Notes: generated by a model from the letters alone, not told the origin. 64,000 nt of DNA from Streptomyces sp. AC1-42W (GCF_003248355.1 NZ_QKWY01000001.1:3802001-3866000), one strand, 5' to 3'. Positions 24,101 to 32,502 are shown, numbered from the stretch's first letter. Made by a program: numbers and translations.

Positions 24101-27037
24101 ACGAACGGCTTGCGGGGGCAGCGCATACGAGGACATCGGGTCCGCCTTGGGTTCGGGCTCGGGTACGTACGGGGGCGACGGCCGGAGTACCGGTTCACCG
24201 GGCGGGGCGGCGGCCTCGGTGCGGGGCGGGGGCAGATGTCCGCGGTCGTTGCCTCCGCTGATCTTCACCGTCATTCGGGGCTCGCGCTCCTTCGCTGGGG
24301 TTTCGGGCGACTCGTAGGGCGCCCAGAGAGCGCCGAGGTCCAGGGGGACACCGTGTACGGCGAGTTCGCCGAGCGCCGCGTGCAGGCCGTCCACCCCGGT
24401 ACGGGGCCCGTCCAGGGACACCGCTGTGTGCGGGCGGCCGCCGAGAATGCGGCCGGTCAGCGCCGTCAGCGTGTTGCCCGCGCCGATCTCGATGAACGTC
24501 CGCACCCCGGCCGCGTACATGGCCTCGATCTGCTCCTGGAAGAGGACCGGCGAGGCGAGATGGCCGGCGATCCGGCCGCGTACCTCCTCGACGTCCGAGG
24601 GGTACGGGGCCGCGTCGGCGTTGCCGTACACGTCGATGCCGGGCGCCGACAGCGCCACCGTGCGCAGATGGGCCGCGAACGGCTCGGTGGCCGGGGCGAC
24701 GAGGGGGCTGTGGAAGGCGGTCGACGCGGCCAGCCGCCTGGTGTCCACCCCTTCGTCCGCGAACGCCCGCTCCGCTCGCGCCACCGCCTCCGCCGTACCG
24801 GAAAGCACCACCTGCCGGGGCGCGTTGTGGTTGGCGGGCCAGACGTCCCCGTACGCCCCGGCGGCCAGCACCGCCGCCACTCGGTCCCGGTCCGCCGCCA
24901 CCGCCAGCATCGCGCCCGGCGCACCCGGCACGTCCCGCATCAGCTCGCCGCGCCGCCGCGCCAGATCCACCAGCGCCCCGGCGTCCAGCGCACCCGCGCA
25001 GTGCAGCGCCACCAGCTCACCGAAACTGTGCCCGGCCACGCAGTCCGGGCGCAGCCCCAGCTCCCGCACCACCGCCAGCAGGGCCAGCGACTGCACCGCG
25101 AGCGCGGGCTGCGCCCACTCGGTGGCGTCCAGCAGCGCCCGCCGGGCCGCGCGTTCCCCATCCGTGAAGGCCGGCGGCGGGAACACCACCCGGTGCAGTG
25201 CCCGGCCCTCGGAGGAGGCGCCGCCCAGCCGGTCCCACACGGCCTGCGCGGCGGGCGACAGCATCGCGGCACCGGCGCCCATGCCGACGTACTGCGCGCC
25301 CTGGCCGGGAAACAGGAAGGCGACGCGGCCGGTCTCCGGCTCCCCGCAGGCGTACCGCACCCCGGACGGGGCGGTGAACGCGGCGTCCGGACGCCGCTCG
25401 ATCATGGCCAGCGCCCGGTCGAACTTCTCCCGCAGATCCTGCACGCCGGTGGCGACGATCGCCAGGCGCACCGGGTCGGTGGGGGAGAAGGACAGCTGAC
25501 TCTCGCGGGCCAGGGCGGCGAGCGAACGGCTCCCGTCCGCCGGCGGCGGCACGAGGGAGGCGGGGGACTCGCCACCGAACAGGACGAGTTCGCTCGGGAC
25601 CGCGCGATGGCGCGGGGCCGGCCGGCCGCCGGCGCCGGAGGGCACGTACTCCTCCAGCGTGACGTGGAAGTTGCTGCCGCCGAACCCGAAGCTCGACACC
25701 GAAGCCCGGCGCGGATGGCCGGGCGGCCGCACCCAGGGGCGCGTCTCGGTGTTCACATAGAACGGGCCGTCCGGCAGCGCGGCCGCCGGGTTGGGGCGCA
25801 CCACCTTCACGGTCGGCGGCAGCACCTGGTGGCGCAGCGCCATGACCGCCTTCAGGAGCCCCGCCGCACCGGCGGCGCACTTGGTGTGACCGATCTGCGA
25901 CTTGACCGAACCGACCGCGCACCACTGCCCGTCGCCCCGGCCCGAAGCCCCGAACACCTCGCTCAGGGACGCCAGTTCGGCCGTGTCGCCGGCCTTCGTC
26001 CCGGTGCCGTGCGCCTCGACCAGCTCCACGGTCTCCGGCCCGTACCCCGCGTCCTCGTACGCGCGGCGCAGCGCCCGCGCCTGACCCGCCGGCATCGGGG
26101 CGTAGATCGCGCCGCCGCGGCCGTCCGACGAGCTGCCGATGCCCCGGATCACCGCGTGGACGCGGTCGCCGTCCCGCTCCGCGTCGGCCAGCCGCTTCAA
26201 CGCGTACATGACGACGGCCTCGCCCAGCATCGTGCCGTCCGCGTCGGCGGAGAACGGCCGGCAGTCCCCGCTCGGGGACAGCGCGGGCGTCTTGGAGAAG
26301 CAGAGGAACATGCCGATGTCGTTGCCCGTGTCCACGCCCCCGCTGATCACCAGGTCCGCCCGGCCGAGCGCCAGCTCCCCGGCCGCCGTGGACAGGGCGG
26401 CCAGCGAACTGGCACACGCCGCGTCGGTGGTGTGGTTGATGCCGTGCAGATCGAACCGGTTGGCGATCCGGCCCGCGACCACATTGCCCAGCAGACCGGG
26501 GAACGACGACTCCCGCCAGGGCTCGAAACGGTCCGAGATCCGGTCGCACACCGCCTGCGCCGCCTCCTCCGTCAGCCCGCTCTCGCGGAGCGCGGCGAGC
26601 CACACGGGGCGGTGCGTGCGCCCGTACATGTGCGGAAGCAGCTCCAGGGCCGCCGCCCCGAGCACCACCCCCGTACGGTCGGCAGCCGTGCGCGCCCGGC
26701 CCCCCGCGTCCGCCAGCACCTGGTCGGCGACCATCAGGGCGAGCAGTTGCGCGCTGTCCGTCGAGGACAGGGCGGTGGGCGGCACCCCGTACGCCATCGG
26801 ATCGAAGTCGACCTCCGGCAGGAAGGCGCCCCGGCGGGCATACGTCCTGTCGGGGGCCGCCGGGTCCGGGTCGTAGTGGTCCTCCACCCGCCAGCGGGAT
26901 GCGGGCACCTCGGTGATCAGGTCCCGGCCGCCGGACACGATCCGCCAGTATCCGGCCGCGTCCGACGCGCCGGGCACCAGCGCGCCCACCCCGACCACGG
27001 CGACGGGATGGCGGTTGAGCGGGGAGGAGGCGGGCAC
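21122..27037 (-). CDS. PUFA-synthase-like multienzyme, PfaA type (KS-AT-ACP-KR-DH) with a single ACP
   Basis: 1971 residues. Ketosynthase (about 1-450; Cys208 in DAACASS, EAHGTGTKAGD, VKSQIGHTKCAAG); malonyl-type acyltransferase (about 560-880; GHSFGE with Ser671); Pro/Ala linker; one acyl carrier protein (about 1105-1180; DLGVDSIKRVE, phosphopantetheine Ser1143); ketoreductase (about 1250-1720; TGGARGVTAAAL, FSSVAAVFGNPGQCDYAMANE); and a C-terminal PKS-type dehydratase (about 1740-1960; LFHGPRF and DGALQ). PUFA synthases carry five or more tandem ACPs, but glycolipid (Hgl) synthases have one or two. The GTG at 27037 is chosen because AAGGAGAG lies just upstream. A GTG at 27082 overlapping the preceding stop is the alternative. 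Confidence 0.88.
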   Translation of the reverse strand: MPASSPLNRHPVAVVGVGALVPGASDAAGYWRIVSGGRDLITEVPASRWRVEDHYDPDPAAPDRTYARRGAFLPEVDFDPMAYGVPPTALSSTDSAQLLALMVADQVLADAGGRARTAADRTGVVLGAAALELLPHMYGRTHRPVWLAALRESGLTEEAAQAVCDRISDRFEPWRESSFPGLLGNVVAGRIANRFDLHGINHTTDAACASSLAALSTAAGELALGRADLVISGGVDTGNDIGMFLCFSKTPALSPSGDCRPFSADADGTMLGEAVVMYALKRLADAERDGDRVHAVIRGIGSSSDGRGGAIYAPMPAGQARALRRAYEDAGYGPETVELVEAHGTGTKAGDTAELASLSEVFGASGRGDGQWCAVGSVKSQIGHTKCAAGAAGLLKAVMALRHQVLPPTVKVVRPNPAAALPDGPFYVNTETRPWVRPPGHPRRASVSSFGFGGSNFHVTLEEYVPSGAGGRPAPRHRAVPSELVLFGGESPASLVPPPADGSRSLAALARESQLSFSPTDPVRLAIVATGVQDLREKFDRALAMIERRPDAAFTAPSGVRYACGEPETGRVAFLFPGQGAQYVGMGAGAAMLSPAAQAVWDRLGGASSEGRALHRVVFPPPAFTDGERAARRALLDATEWAQPALAVQSLALLAVVRELGLRPDCVAGHSFGELVALHCAGALDAGALVDLARRRGELMRDVPGAPGAMLAVAADRDRVAAVLAAGAYGDVWPANHNAPRQVVLSGTAEAVARAERAFADEGVDTRRLAASTAFHSPLVAPATEPFAAHLRTVALSAPGIDVYGNADAAPYPSDVEEVRGRIAGHLASPVLFQEQIEAMYAAGVRTFIEIGAGNTLTALTGRILGGRPHTAVSLDGPRTGVDGLHAALGELAVHGVPLDLGALWAPYESPETPAKEREPRMTVKISGGNDRGHLPPPRTEAAAPPGEPVLRPSPPYVPEPEPKADPMSSYALPPQAVRPAGAPPPGGDLYAAVDQVHRQTAETHAACQQMLVDSHLAFLRMTETSMAALLGGEAVAAPAAPAPLPVPRPAPPVHAAEVSAVEVDVPRPAPAPEPVAAPVTPAPVATAVPAPAAPPAADAAPVSLSAAELKALLLSVVARLTGYPAEMIDMDMELEADLGVDSIKRVEILSAVRREVGDVATGDVGRLGRLRTLREIVDTMAAGAGPAEAPGPSAGDSGVPEGAGFPGPDASPREEDVTLTRLVPVAVESPASGPATAGLLDGPVVVTGDGPRGAGLSARVARRLAEHGVDATASADVPSGARAVVHLGALTAGDGPDGAREVLLSALRAARTVAARASEGEALFVAVQDTGGDFGLGGRAPDRAWLGGVAGLVRTAAKEWPDGSCRVIDCEWGGRDDAAVADAVVRELLEGGADREAGLRADGSRVVPRLEPRPLAASGDGRITSASVIVATGGARGVTAAALLDLARAHRPRIVLVGRTDPAVEPAGLGAALDEPSLTRLLAERAGAAGTDASPVRIAARAREILAAREVRATLAALEAAGSPVRYVRVDARDGDALADALRDVREAWGPVTGIVHGAGVLADRRIADKSDEQAASVLSTKVDGLRALLAATADDPLDTIILFSSVAAVFGNPGQCDYAMANEVLHQVASAEQARRPDCLVRCVAWGPWQGGMVTPSLAAHFDRAGVALIPLARGAAAFTAELAGPAGEPRVIVVAGEDPAAMAPDAGPVRAQVPVRSGTLPQLVDHAPADVPVLPVALALNWLAGAGAAWLPAAGPLVVRELRVYRTCALPELAGAGHLLTVLAGRGAPGSPSGLDAELRGEDGTAYYRAVLEAGDGMAAPDVWETPEALKPLGTADPYEGTALFHGPRFQVLRTVSGVSEHGAEAVVAGLRALDWPGDRWALDAAAADGALQLALLWAQEVLGARTLPMAVAECRVHLRGLVDGEVRCVVRGRKAHDTGARCDAALIDPDGRVLLELIGVELVRRPS

Positions 27038-27078
27038 GGTCTCTCCTTCGAAGGTCCGCCGGCGGACGTCCGGGCCGC

Positions 27079-28662
27079 TCACGCCGGCCCACCGGGCACA
27101 TAGGTGAACGCCTCCGGCGGCAACGGCACGCCGTGGGCGCGCAGTTGATGGGCGCGAGTCAGCACGGCCGCGCCCTCCAGGAGGCTGAGGGCGATCGTCA
27201 CGACGTCCCGGCGCGCGGGATCGGCGAGCGGAGTACCGGCCACCCACCGGTTGAACGAGCCCATCGCGGGCCCGCACCAGATCTGGTAGTCCGCCCGCCG
27301 CGACGTCTCGCCCTCGATCGCCCAGCGGCTCGAACTGCCCAGGTACCAGCGGAACACCAGCGCCATCCGGTGCTTGGGGTCCGCCTCGGCCCGGCTGATC
27401 TCGGCAGGGTCGCGCTGCTCCCAGAACGCCCGGGTGCGCCGCCACACCTCGTCGAACGAGGCGTGCAGCACGTCGCGTTCGAGCGTGGCCCGTACCGCGC
27501 CCGGGATCTCCTCCAGCGAGCCGTGCGCCCGGTACGCGGCGTAGAGCCGCCCGGCCCGCCGCGCGAACATCGTCCCGCGCGACAGCACCTGCAACTTCAC
27601 ACCCAGCTCGAACATGTCGGCCGCCGGAGCCATCGCCACATCCGCGATGTCCGCCTCGCACAGCATCGCCTTGGCCTCGTCCGACAGACCCGCCTCGACG
27701 GCGGTCTGGTTCACCGAGCCCACGACCACGTACGACGCGCCGAGCGCGAACGCGGCGGCCACCGCGTCCGGCGTCCCCAGCCCGCCCGCCGCGCCGACCC
27801 TGACCGGCCGCCGATAGCCGAACCGGGCACAGAGCGTGTCGCGCAGCGCCGCGATCCTCGGCAGCAGGACCGGCAGCGGCCGGTTGTCGGTGTGCCCGCC
27901 GCTGTCCGCCTCCACGGTGACGTCCTCGGCCACCGGCACCCGCGCCGCCAGGTCCGCCTCCTCGCGGGTCAGCCGGCCGCCCGCCACCAGGGTGTCCAGC
28001 AGCGCGGCCGGGGCGGGCGACAGGAACCGTTCCGCCATCTCGGGCCGGGACACCTTCGCCAGCATCCGGGTACGCCGGACCACCTCGCCGTCCGGGCCCC
28101 GGCGCAGCCCCCGCGCCGCACACCACACGACGGCCGGCGTCAGCTCCATGTACGCCGACGCGGACACGCACGGCACACCGCGGCGCACCAGCAGTTCGGC
28201 CACCCGTGACTCCAGCTCCGGCTCGGCCGGCGAGTGGATGAGGTTGACCCCCCAGTTGCGCCGCTCGCCCAGTTCCCGGACGAGCGTGTCCACGGCCCGC
28301 TCCACCTGCGCGTACCCCAGGCCGCCCGCGCCGAAGAAGCCCAGCATCTCCGCGCGGGCCATCGCCGCCACCATCGCCGTCGTCGCGATCCCGTTCGCCA
28401 TCTCCCCGGCCACGTACGGGAAGCGCACCCCGTGCGCCTCGCAGAAGGTGCGGCCGCCCAGCCACTCCGGATACAGCGGCGGCAGCGTCCCCAGCACCCG
28501 GCCGGACGGCACCGGCCCCCGCACGAGCCCCAGCTCCCGGCCGTCCGGTCCCGCGACCAGATGGACGGGCTCGCGGATGTGCCGCGCGCAGGCGGCGATG
28601 GCGTCGGGGGAGAAGGCGTCCGGGGGCACCACGGAGGACCCGGAGGCGGTGAGGACGGACAC
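27079..28662 (-). CDS. PfaD-like enoyl reductase (FMN-dependent, nitropropane-dioxygenase fold)
   Basis: 527 residues of the PfaD/FabK-like family, which reduces enoyl-ACP intermediates of PUFA-type synthases with FMN. Visible signatures are GFFGAGGLGYAQVERAVDTL (about 100-120), NWGVNLIHSP, and the FMN phosphate loop VRVGAAGGLGTPDAVAAAFALG followed by VVVGSVNQ. The C-terminal helical part has VFRWYLGSSSRWAIEGE and is typical of PfaD. The GTG at 28662, near a GGAGCC stretch, gives a normal family length. It lies between the thioester-reductase-like gene and the PfaA-like gene. Its stop at 27079-27081 overlaps an alternative GTG of the latter. Confidence 0.88.
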   Translation of the reverse strand: MSVLTASGSSVVPPDAFSPDAIAACARHIREPVHLVAGPDGRELGLVRGPVPSGRVLGTLPPLYPEWLGGRTFCEAHGVRFPYVAGEMANGIATTAMVAAMARAEMLGFFGAGGLGYAQVERAVDTLVRELGERRNWGVNLIHSPAEPELESRVAELLVRRGVPCVSASAYMELTPAVVWCAARGLRRGPDGEVVRRTRMLAKVSRPEMAERFLSPAPAALLDTLVAGGRLTREEADLAARVPVAEDVTVEADSGGHTDNRPLPVLLPRIAALRDTLCARFGYRRPVRVGAAGGLGTPDAVAAAFALGASYVVVGSVNQTAVEAGLSDEAKAMLCEADIADVAMAPAADMFELGVKLQVLSRGTMFARRAGRLYAAYRAHGSLEEIPGAVRATLERDVLHASFDEVWRRTRAFWEQRDPAEISRAEADPKHRMALVFRWYLGSSSRWAIEGETSRRADYQIWCGPAMGSFNRWVAGTPLADPARRDVVTIALSLLEGAAVLTRAHQLRAHGVPLPPEAFTYVPGGPA

Positions 28663-28729
28663 GAGGAGGCTCCAACGGGACGGGCGGAACGGGCGGGGCC
28701 GGCCGGTGAGAAGGGGGTCGGGGGCGCGG

Positions 28730-29884
28730 TCAAACGCAGCGGACGGGCGGCGGGACGGTCGCCGGCGTGCCCGGCGGACCGGGCGGACCTGGCACGGTCC
28801 AGGCGCGGGGAGCGAGACCCGCCCACAACTGGTCGGCGTCCACCGGGGCGGACACGGCCGCCGGCCCCAACTGCGCCCGTACACGGGTGTCGTCGAACCG
28901 CCGCCGGTGCGCGAGATAGGCCGTCATGCCGGGGTAGAAGTCCAGCATCGCCTCCAGGGGCGAGGGCGCGGCGGGCCGGCCGGACACCAGCTCGACCGTC
29001 AGCGGGACCAGCCGTTCCAGCACCTCGACGACGGTCGCCACGGGCACATCGCGGTCATGGACCACGTGATACGTGTCGACTCCGCCCGAAGAGGGCCGCC
29101 CGGCCAGCCGCACCATCACATCGGCCGCGTGCTCCACCTGGAGCAGGTTGAGCCGCCCGTGCGGATGCCCCACGATCCGGACCCGGGGCCGGGCCTGCGG
29201 ACCCGCCCCGCCGGAGCGGCACGCGTCGCGCAGAATCCGCTCGACGACCTGGAGCGGATGCGAGGGAAGCTCGGGATGCGGCGGCAGATCGGTGACCAGC
29301 ACGCTCGGCCGCAGCACCAGCACGGGCCGGCCGTGCCGCCGCGCCCATGCGTGCACCAGCGACTCGGCCTCGTACTTGGAGCGTTCGTAGGCGTTCTCGA
29401 AGCCGCAGCCGGCGTCCAGCTCGTCCTCGTACGCCACGCCCTCGCGCCGGGCCCCCGCGACGAACGCGGTGCTCACATGGTGCACGCGGGGCCGCAGCCG
29501 GCTCGCCGCGGCCAGCTCCAGGACGTGCCGCGTTCCCTCGACGTTGACGCGGCGCAGCTCGGGGAGGTCGCCCTCCAGGTTGATGCTGCCCGCGCTGTGC
29601 CAGAGCGCGCCCACGCCGTCGGCCAGCTCCTCGAACCTCCGCTGGGGGAGTCCCAGCCGGGGCAGTGCGAGATCGATCTCCACCACCCGCACCCGGCCGG
29701 CGAGTGCGGCGGTGAACTCCGGCGTCGCGCCGGTCAGTTCGAAGAAGCGGACGATGCGGTGCAGGGCGTCGCCGGAGCCCGCGTGGGCCAGGACCGTTAC
29801 CGACCGGTGGGTTTCGAGCAGCCGGCGCAGCAGGCGCAGACCGAGGAATCCGGTCGCGCCGGTGAGGGCTACGTGCACGGCCAT
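28730..29884 (-). CDS. Thioester-reductase-like SDR (NAD_binding_4 / HetM-HglB type)
   Basis: 384 residues of the extended SDR family found at the ends of carboxylic acid reductases and in heterocyst glycolipid clusters. The NADP motif is LTGATGFLGLRLL (about 6-18). LWHSAGSINLEGD and RRVNVEGTRHVLELA follow, then AYERSKYEAE with the catalytic Tyr and Lys (YxxxK, about 165-169), and RPSVLVTD. Such domains reduce acyl-ACP thioesters to aldehydes or alcohols and so release the chain. It is the first gene of the minus-strand operon, 67 bp upstream of the PfaD-like gene, with a GGAG site close to the ATG. A free-standing epimerase role is possible but less likely in this context. Confidence 0.78.
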   Translation of the reverse strand: MAVHVALTGATGFLGLRLLRRLLETHRSVTVLAHAGSGDALHRIVRFFELTGATPEFTAALAGRVRVVEIDLALPRLGLPQRRFEELADGVGALWHSAGSINLEGDLPELRRVNVEGTRHVLELAAASRLRPRVHHVSTAFVAGARREGVAYEDELDAGCGFENAYERSKYEAESLVHAWARRHGRPVLVLRPSVLVTDLPPHPELPSHPLQVVERILRDACRSGGAGPQARPRVRIVGHPHGRLNLLQVEHAADVMVRLAGRPSSGGVDTYHVVHDRDVPVATVVEVLERLVPLTVELVSGRPAAPSPLEAMLDFYPGMTAYLAHRRRFDDTRVRAQLGPAAVSAPVDADQLWAGLAPRAWTVPGPPGPPGTPATVPPPVRCV

Positions 29885-30463
29885 GGCTCCAAGGGCTACG
29901 GAAGGGACAGCCCCGCGTACCGCAGGGACGCGCCGCGTCTTCGGACGGCGCCGACCGCGTCGGCGGCTCCCGCGCCGTCGCCGGGTACGTCGGTCGTCGG
30001 CGCACGGCACACCATGGCAGACGGCGGGCGAACCGGAAGAGCCCGATCCGGGCCCCTCACCCGAACGAAGTACCCGGGCGGCGGGGGCCGCGTACGCCAG
30101 TACGGACCGGCACCCGACAGAGGGGCGGCATCCGCGGCCCGTCCTCCCTTCGGGGGATCTTCCGGACCGCCCGCGAAGCCGGTGCCGGGCCGGGAACCGC
30201 AGCGGCGGTACGGGCGGGAGCCCCGCCGGGCCGCCGCCGCGGCCGGGACCGGGCCACGCGGTACGGGGCGGGGCCGGCCCGGCCGGTGGCCATCCTGAAA
30301 GGCGCGGACGAGGGTGTCGTCGGCCGCGTCCGGGTGTGCGTCCCGGCGCGGTGGACCCCGCGCCGCGCCGCCCGTCCGCTCGCCGTCCCCGCCCGTTCGC
30401 TCGTTGTCCCCTTCCGCCCGATCGCCCGCTCGCCGTCCCGTCACGCATTGGAGCCGAGAACCC
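29885..30463. other. 579-bp divergent intergenic region
   Basis: Separates the minus-strand lipid-synthase operon from the plus-strand acyltransferase. I find no convincing gene in it. Open frames on both strands have poor codon-position bias. It must contain the promoters for both units, but no near-consensus -35/-10 pair is obvious. Imperfect direct repeats lie near the acyltransferase end. Confidence 0.5.
30368..30441. repeat. Imperfect 21-25 bp direct repeats upstream of the acyltransferase
   Basis: Three related units, CCGCCCGTCCGCTCGCCGTC, CCGCCCGTTCGCTCGTTGTC and CCGCCCGATCGCCCGCTCGC, begin at 30368, 30389 and 30414. They could be tandem regulator sites or simple GC-rich drift. Confidence 0.4.
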
Positions 30464-31855
30464 ATGGCCGCTTCCGCCCGGTCAGCGCCGTCCACCGCCG
30501 CCGCCCCGTCCGCCGGGACCGCGCCGCCCGACGACTCCGCCGCCCCCGCCCCGGTGCCCGTCCACGCCGTGGACCGGGCCTTCCTGGCACTGGAACGGGC
30601 CCGCCCCGACGTCCGCTGGGACGCCGGCGGCATCGCGTACCTGAGCGGCCCGGCCCCCGGACTCGCCGACCTGCGCGCGTACATCGGCTACCGGCTGGCC
30701 GGGCTGCCGCTGCTGACCAGCCGGGTCACTGCGGGGCGCAGGCCGCGCTGGCGGCCGGACCCGGACTTCGCGGTGGACCGGCATGTCGACGAGGTCGTCG
30801 CGGACGGGCCCGAGGGCTGGGACGCCGCCCTGCACACCGCCCTCAACGCCCCCTTCGCGCCCGGCGCCTACTGGGGCGTCTGGCTGATCCACGGCCACGC
30901 CGACGACGCGTACGCCGTGTGCTACCGCTTCCGCCACGCCTGCCAGGACGGCGCGGCTGCGGCCATGACGTTCCGGGCGGTGCTCGGCGAGGGCGACCCG
31001 TCCGGCCGCCCCGTACCGGCACCTGGGCGCCGGACCGCGATCCCCCGGCGCGTCGCCGCCGCCGTCGGCCTCGCCGCGAAGTTCGCGGCCGGCACCCTCG
31101 TCGTACGCGGATACCGCCCCGGCGCCGGATACGAGGCGACCGGGGAGCGGCGGCTGAGCCGGGGACGCGTGCCGGTGGACACCCTCCGGCGCGTCGGCGC
31201 GGCTCGGGGCGGCTCGGCGCACGACGCCCATCTCGCCGCCCTCGCGGGCGCGCTGGGCGAGTGGGCCGCGCGGTCGGGCGTACCCCTGCCCAGGGCCACG
31301 GCGGTGCTCCCGATCGACGCACGGCGCCCCGACGAGGAACAGACCTGGGGCAACCGCTGCTTCGCCGTACCCCTGGAACTGCCCGTGGGCGTGGGCGCCG
31401 GGCAGCCGGACGCGGCCCGGCGGCGGCTCGACCACGTCCTGGCGGCGACGCGCGGACTGCGCGGCGGCGCCCGGCGGCAGGCCATCGGCGACCTGGTCCG
31501 CCACATGCCCGCCGGACCCACCGCCTGGTACACCCGCCGGGTGCTCTCCCCGCGCGTCACCAACGTCATGGCCACCTCGATGCCGCTCGCCGAGCGGGGC
31601 AGCCTCGGCGACACCCAGGTGACCGGCACCGCCCTGCTGCCACTGCTCGTGCCCGGCCACCTCGTCGCGGTCGCCCTCTCCTACTTCGGCGAGTGGGCCG
31701 AGGTGTCCTTCGTCACCGACACCGGCCTGCCGCAGGCCGAACAACTGCCCGAACTGTGGGAGCGGGCCGTGGCGGAACTGGCGGCACTGGCGGAGACCGC
31801 GGGCGACGCGCCGCCGATCCGGACGGACGTAGGCGTGACCTCCGCACACGAGTGA
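30464..31855 (+). CDS. Wax ester synthase / diacylglycerol acyltransferase (WS/DGAT) family protein
   Basis: 463 residues with the length and layout of bacterial WS/DGAT enzymes, which join acyl-CoA (possibly acyl-ACP) to fatty alcohols or diglycerides. The active-site motif HHxxxDG appears as R157-H158-A-C-Q-D162-G163. The second, catalytic His and the Asp-Gly are kept, but the first His is Arg. GNRCFAVPLELPVG and TNVMATSMPLAERG match the conserved C-terminal blocks. The N-terminal 35 residues are Ser/Ala/Pro-rich. It is divergent from the lipid-synthase operon and 73 bp upstream of a secreted-protein gene. Next to a synthase with a reductive release enzyme, ester formation is a natural guess. 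A condensation-fold enzyme with another acceptor is the alternative. Confidence 0.75.
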   Translation: MAASARSAPSTAAAPSAGTAPPDDSAAPAPVPVHAVDRAFLALERARPDVRWDAGGIAYLSGPAPGLADLRAYIGYRLAGLPLLTSRVTAGRRPRWRPDPDFAVDRHVDEVVADGPEGWDAALHTALNAPFAPGAYWGVWLIHGHADDAYAVCYRFRHACQDGAAAAMTFRAVLGEGDPSGRPVPAPGRRTAIPRRVAAAVGLAAKFAAGTLVVRGYRPGAGYEATGERRLSRGRVPVDTLRRVGAARGGSAHDAHLAALAGALGEWAARSGVPLPRATAVLPIDARRPDEEQTWGNRCFAVPLELPVGVGAGQPDAARRRLDHVLAATRGLRGGARRQAIGDLVRHMPAGPTAWYTRRVLSPRVTNVMATSMPLAERGSLGDTQVTGTALLPLLVPGHLVAVALSYFGEWAEVSFVTDTGLPQAEQLPELWERAVAELAALAETAGDAPPIRTDVGVTSAHE

Positions 31856-31928
31856 TCGTTCTGCAGCCGTCGGGCGCCGACACCGCGTCTGCGACAACAC
31901 CCCCGTCTGTTCGAGGAGTACCACCGCC

Positions 31929-32450
31929 ATGACCTCCACGCGTACCGCCCGCGGCACCGTTCTCGCCGTCGCCCTCCTGTCCGTGTCCGCGCTGGCGGCT
32001 CCCTCGCCGGCCCGGGCCGCGTCCCTGCCGCCCGCGTGCCAGGAAGCGCTGCTGGAGACCTTCGACAAGTTCCCCGTCGTCGACTTCACGGTGCCGGACA
32101 AGGTCAAGAACACCGCGCTCGGCCAGGTCCTCGGACTGAGCGAGGCCGACCAGCAGGTCTTCACCGAGAAGGCCTGCGCGGCCTGGAACAACTGGGCGAC
32201 CGCGAACGGCCGGGCCGTCGCGGCCGACCTGGACAAGCGCTACCGCAAGGCGGCGGCCCCCGTGTGCAACAAGTTCGCGAAGTCGTCCCTGGCCACGATC
32301 AAGCAGTACGCGCCGGACGTGCCCGCCGCGACCCGCGACCTGGAGAAGCTGGCCAAGCGGATCTGGAAGGACTCCATGGCGAAGCTCGCCGCCGACGCCA
32401 ACAACGCCGACTGCCGCGCCGCCTACAACACCGCCGAGGCCGGCTGGTAG
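31929..32450 (+). CDS. Small secreted four-cysteine protein
   Basis: 173 residues with a classical Sec signal peptide (Arg at positions 5 and 8, hydrophobic core VLAVALLSVSALAA, cleavage near PARA-A at residue 30). The mature part is helical and Lys/Ala-rich with four cysteines (PACQEALL, EKACAAW, PVCNKFAK, ADCRAA), likely forming two disulfides outside the cell. A GAGGAG ribosome site precedes the ATG. It is co-directional with the WS/DGAT gene 73 bp upstream and may be in its operon. I do not recognise the family. An extracellular lipid- or protein-binding role is speculation. Confidence 0.75.
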   Translation: MTSTRTARGTVLAVALLSVSALAAPSPARAASLPPACQEALLETFDKFPVVDFTVPDKVKNTALGQVLGLSEADQQVFTEKACAAWNNWATANGRAVAADLDKRYRKAAAPVCNKFAKSSLATIKQYAPDVPAATRDLEKLAKRIWKDSMAKLAADANNADCRAAYNTAEAGW

Positions 32451-32453
32451 ACG

Positions 32454-32501
32454 CACCGGGCCGGTCCCGCGTCCCGCACGGGAGACGGGACCGGCCCGGT
32501 G
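32454..32501. terminator. Bidirectional terminator hairpin
   Basis: Arms CACCGGGCCGGTCCCG and CGGGACCGGCCCGGTG pair over 16 bp around a 16-base loop, exactly between the convergent secreted-protein and STAS genes. Confidence 0.8.
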
Positions 32502-32502
32502 A

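Noticed and set aside
14470..28662. Calling the locus an omega-3 PUFA synthase
   Set aside because: Only one ACP is visible and a thioester-reductase-like gene is present, so EPA/DHA production is not supported; only family resemblance is claimed.
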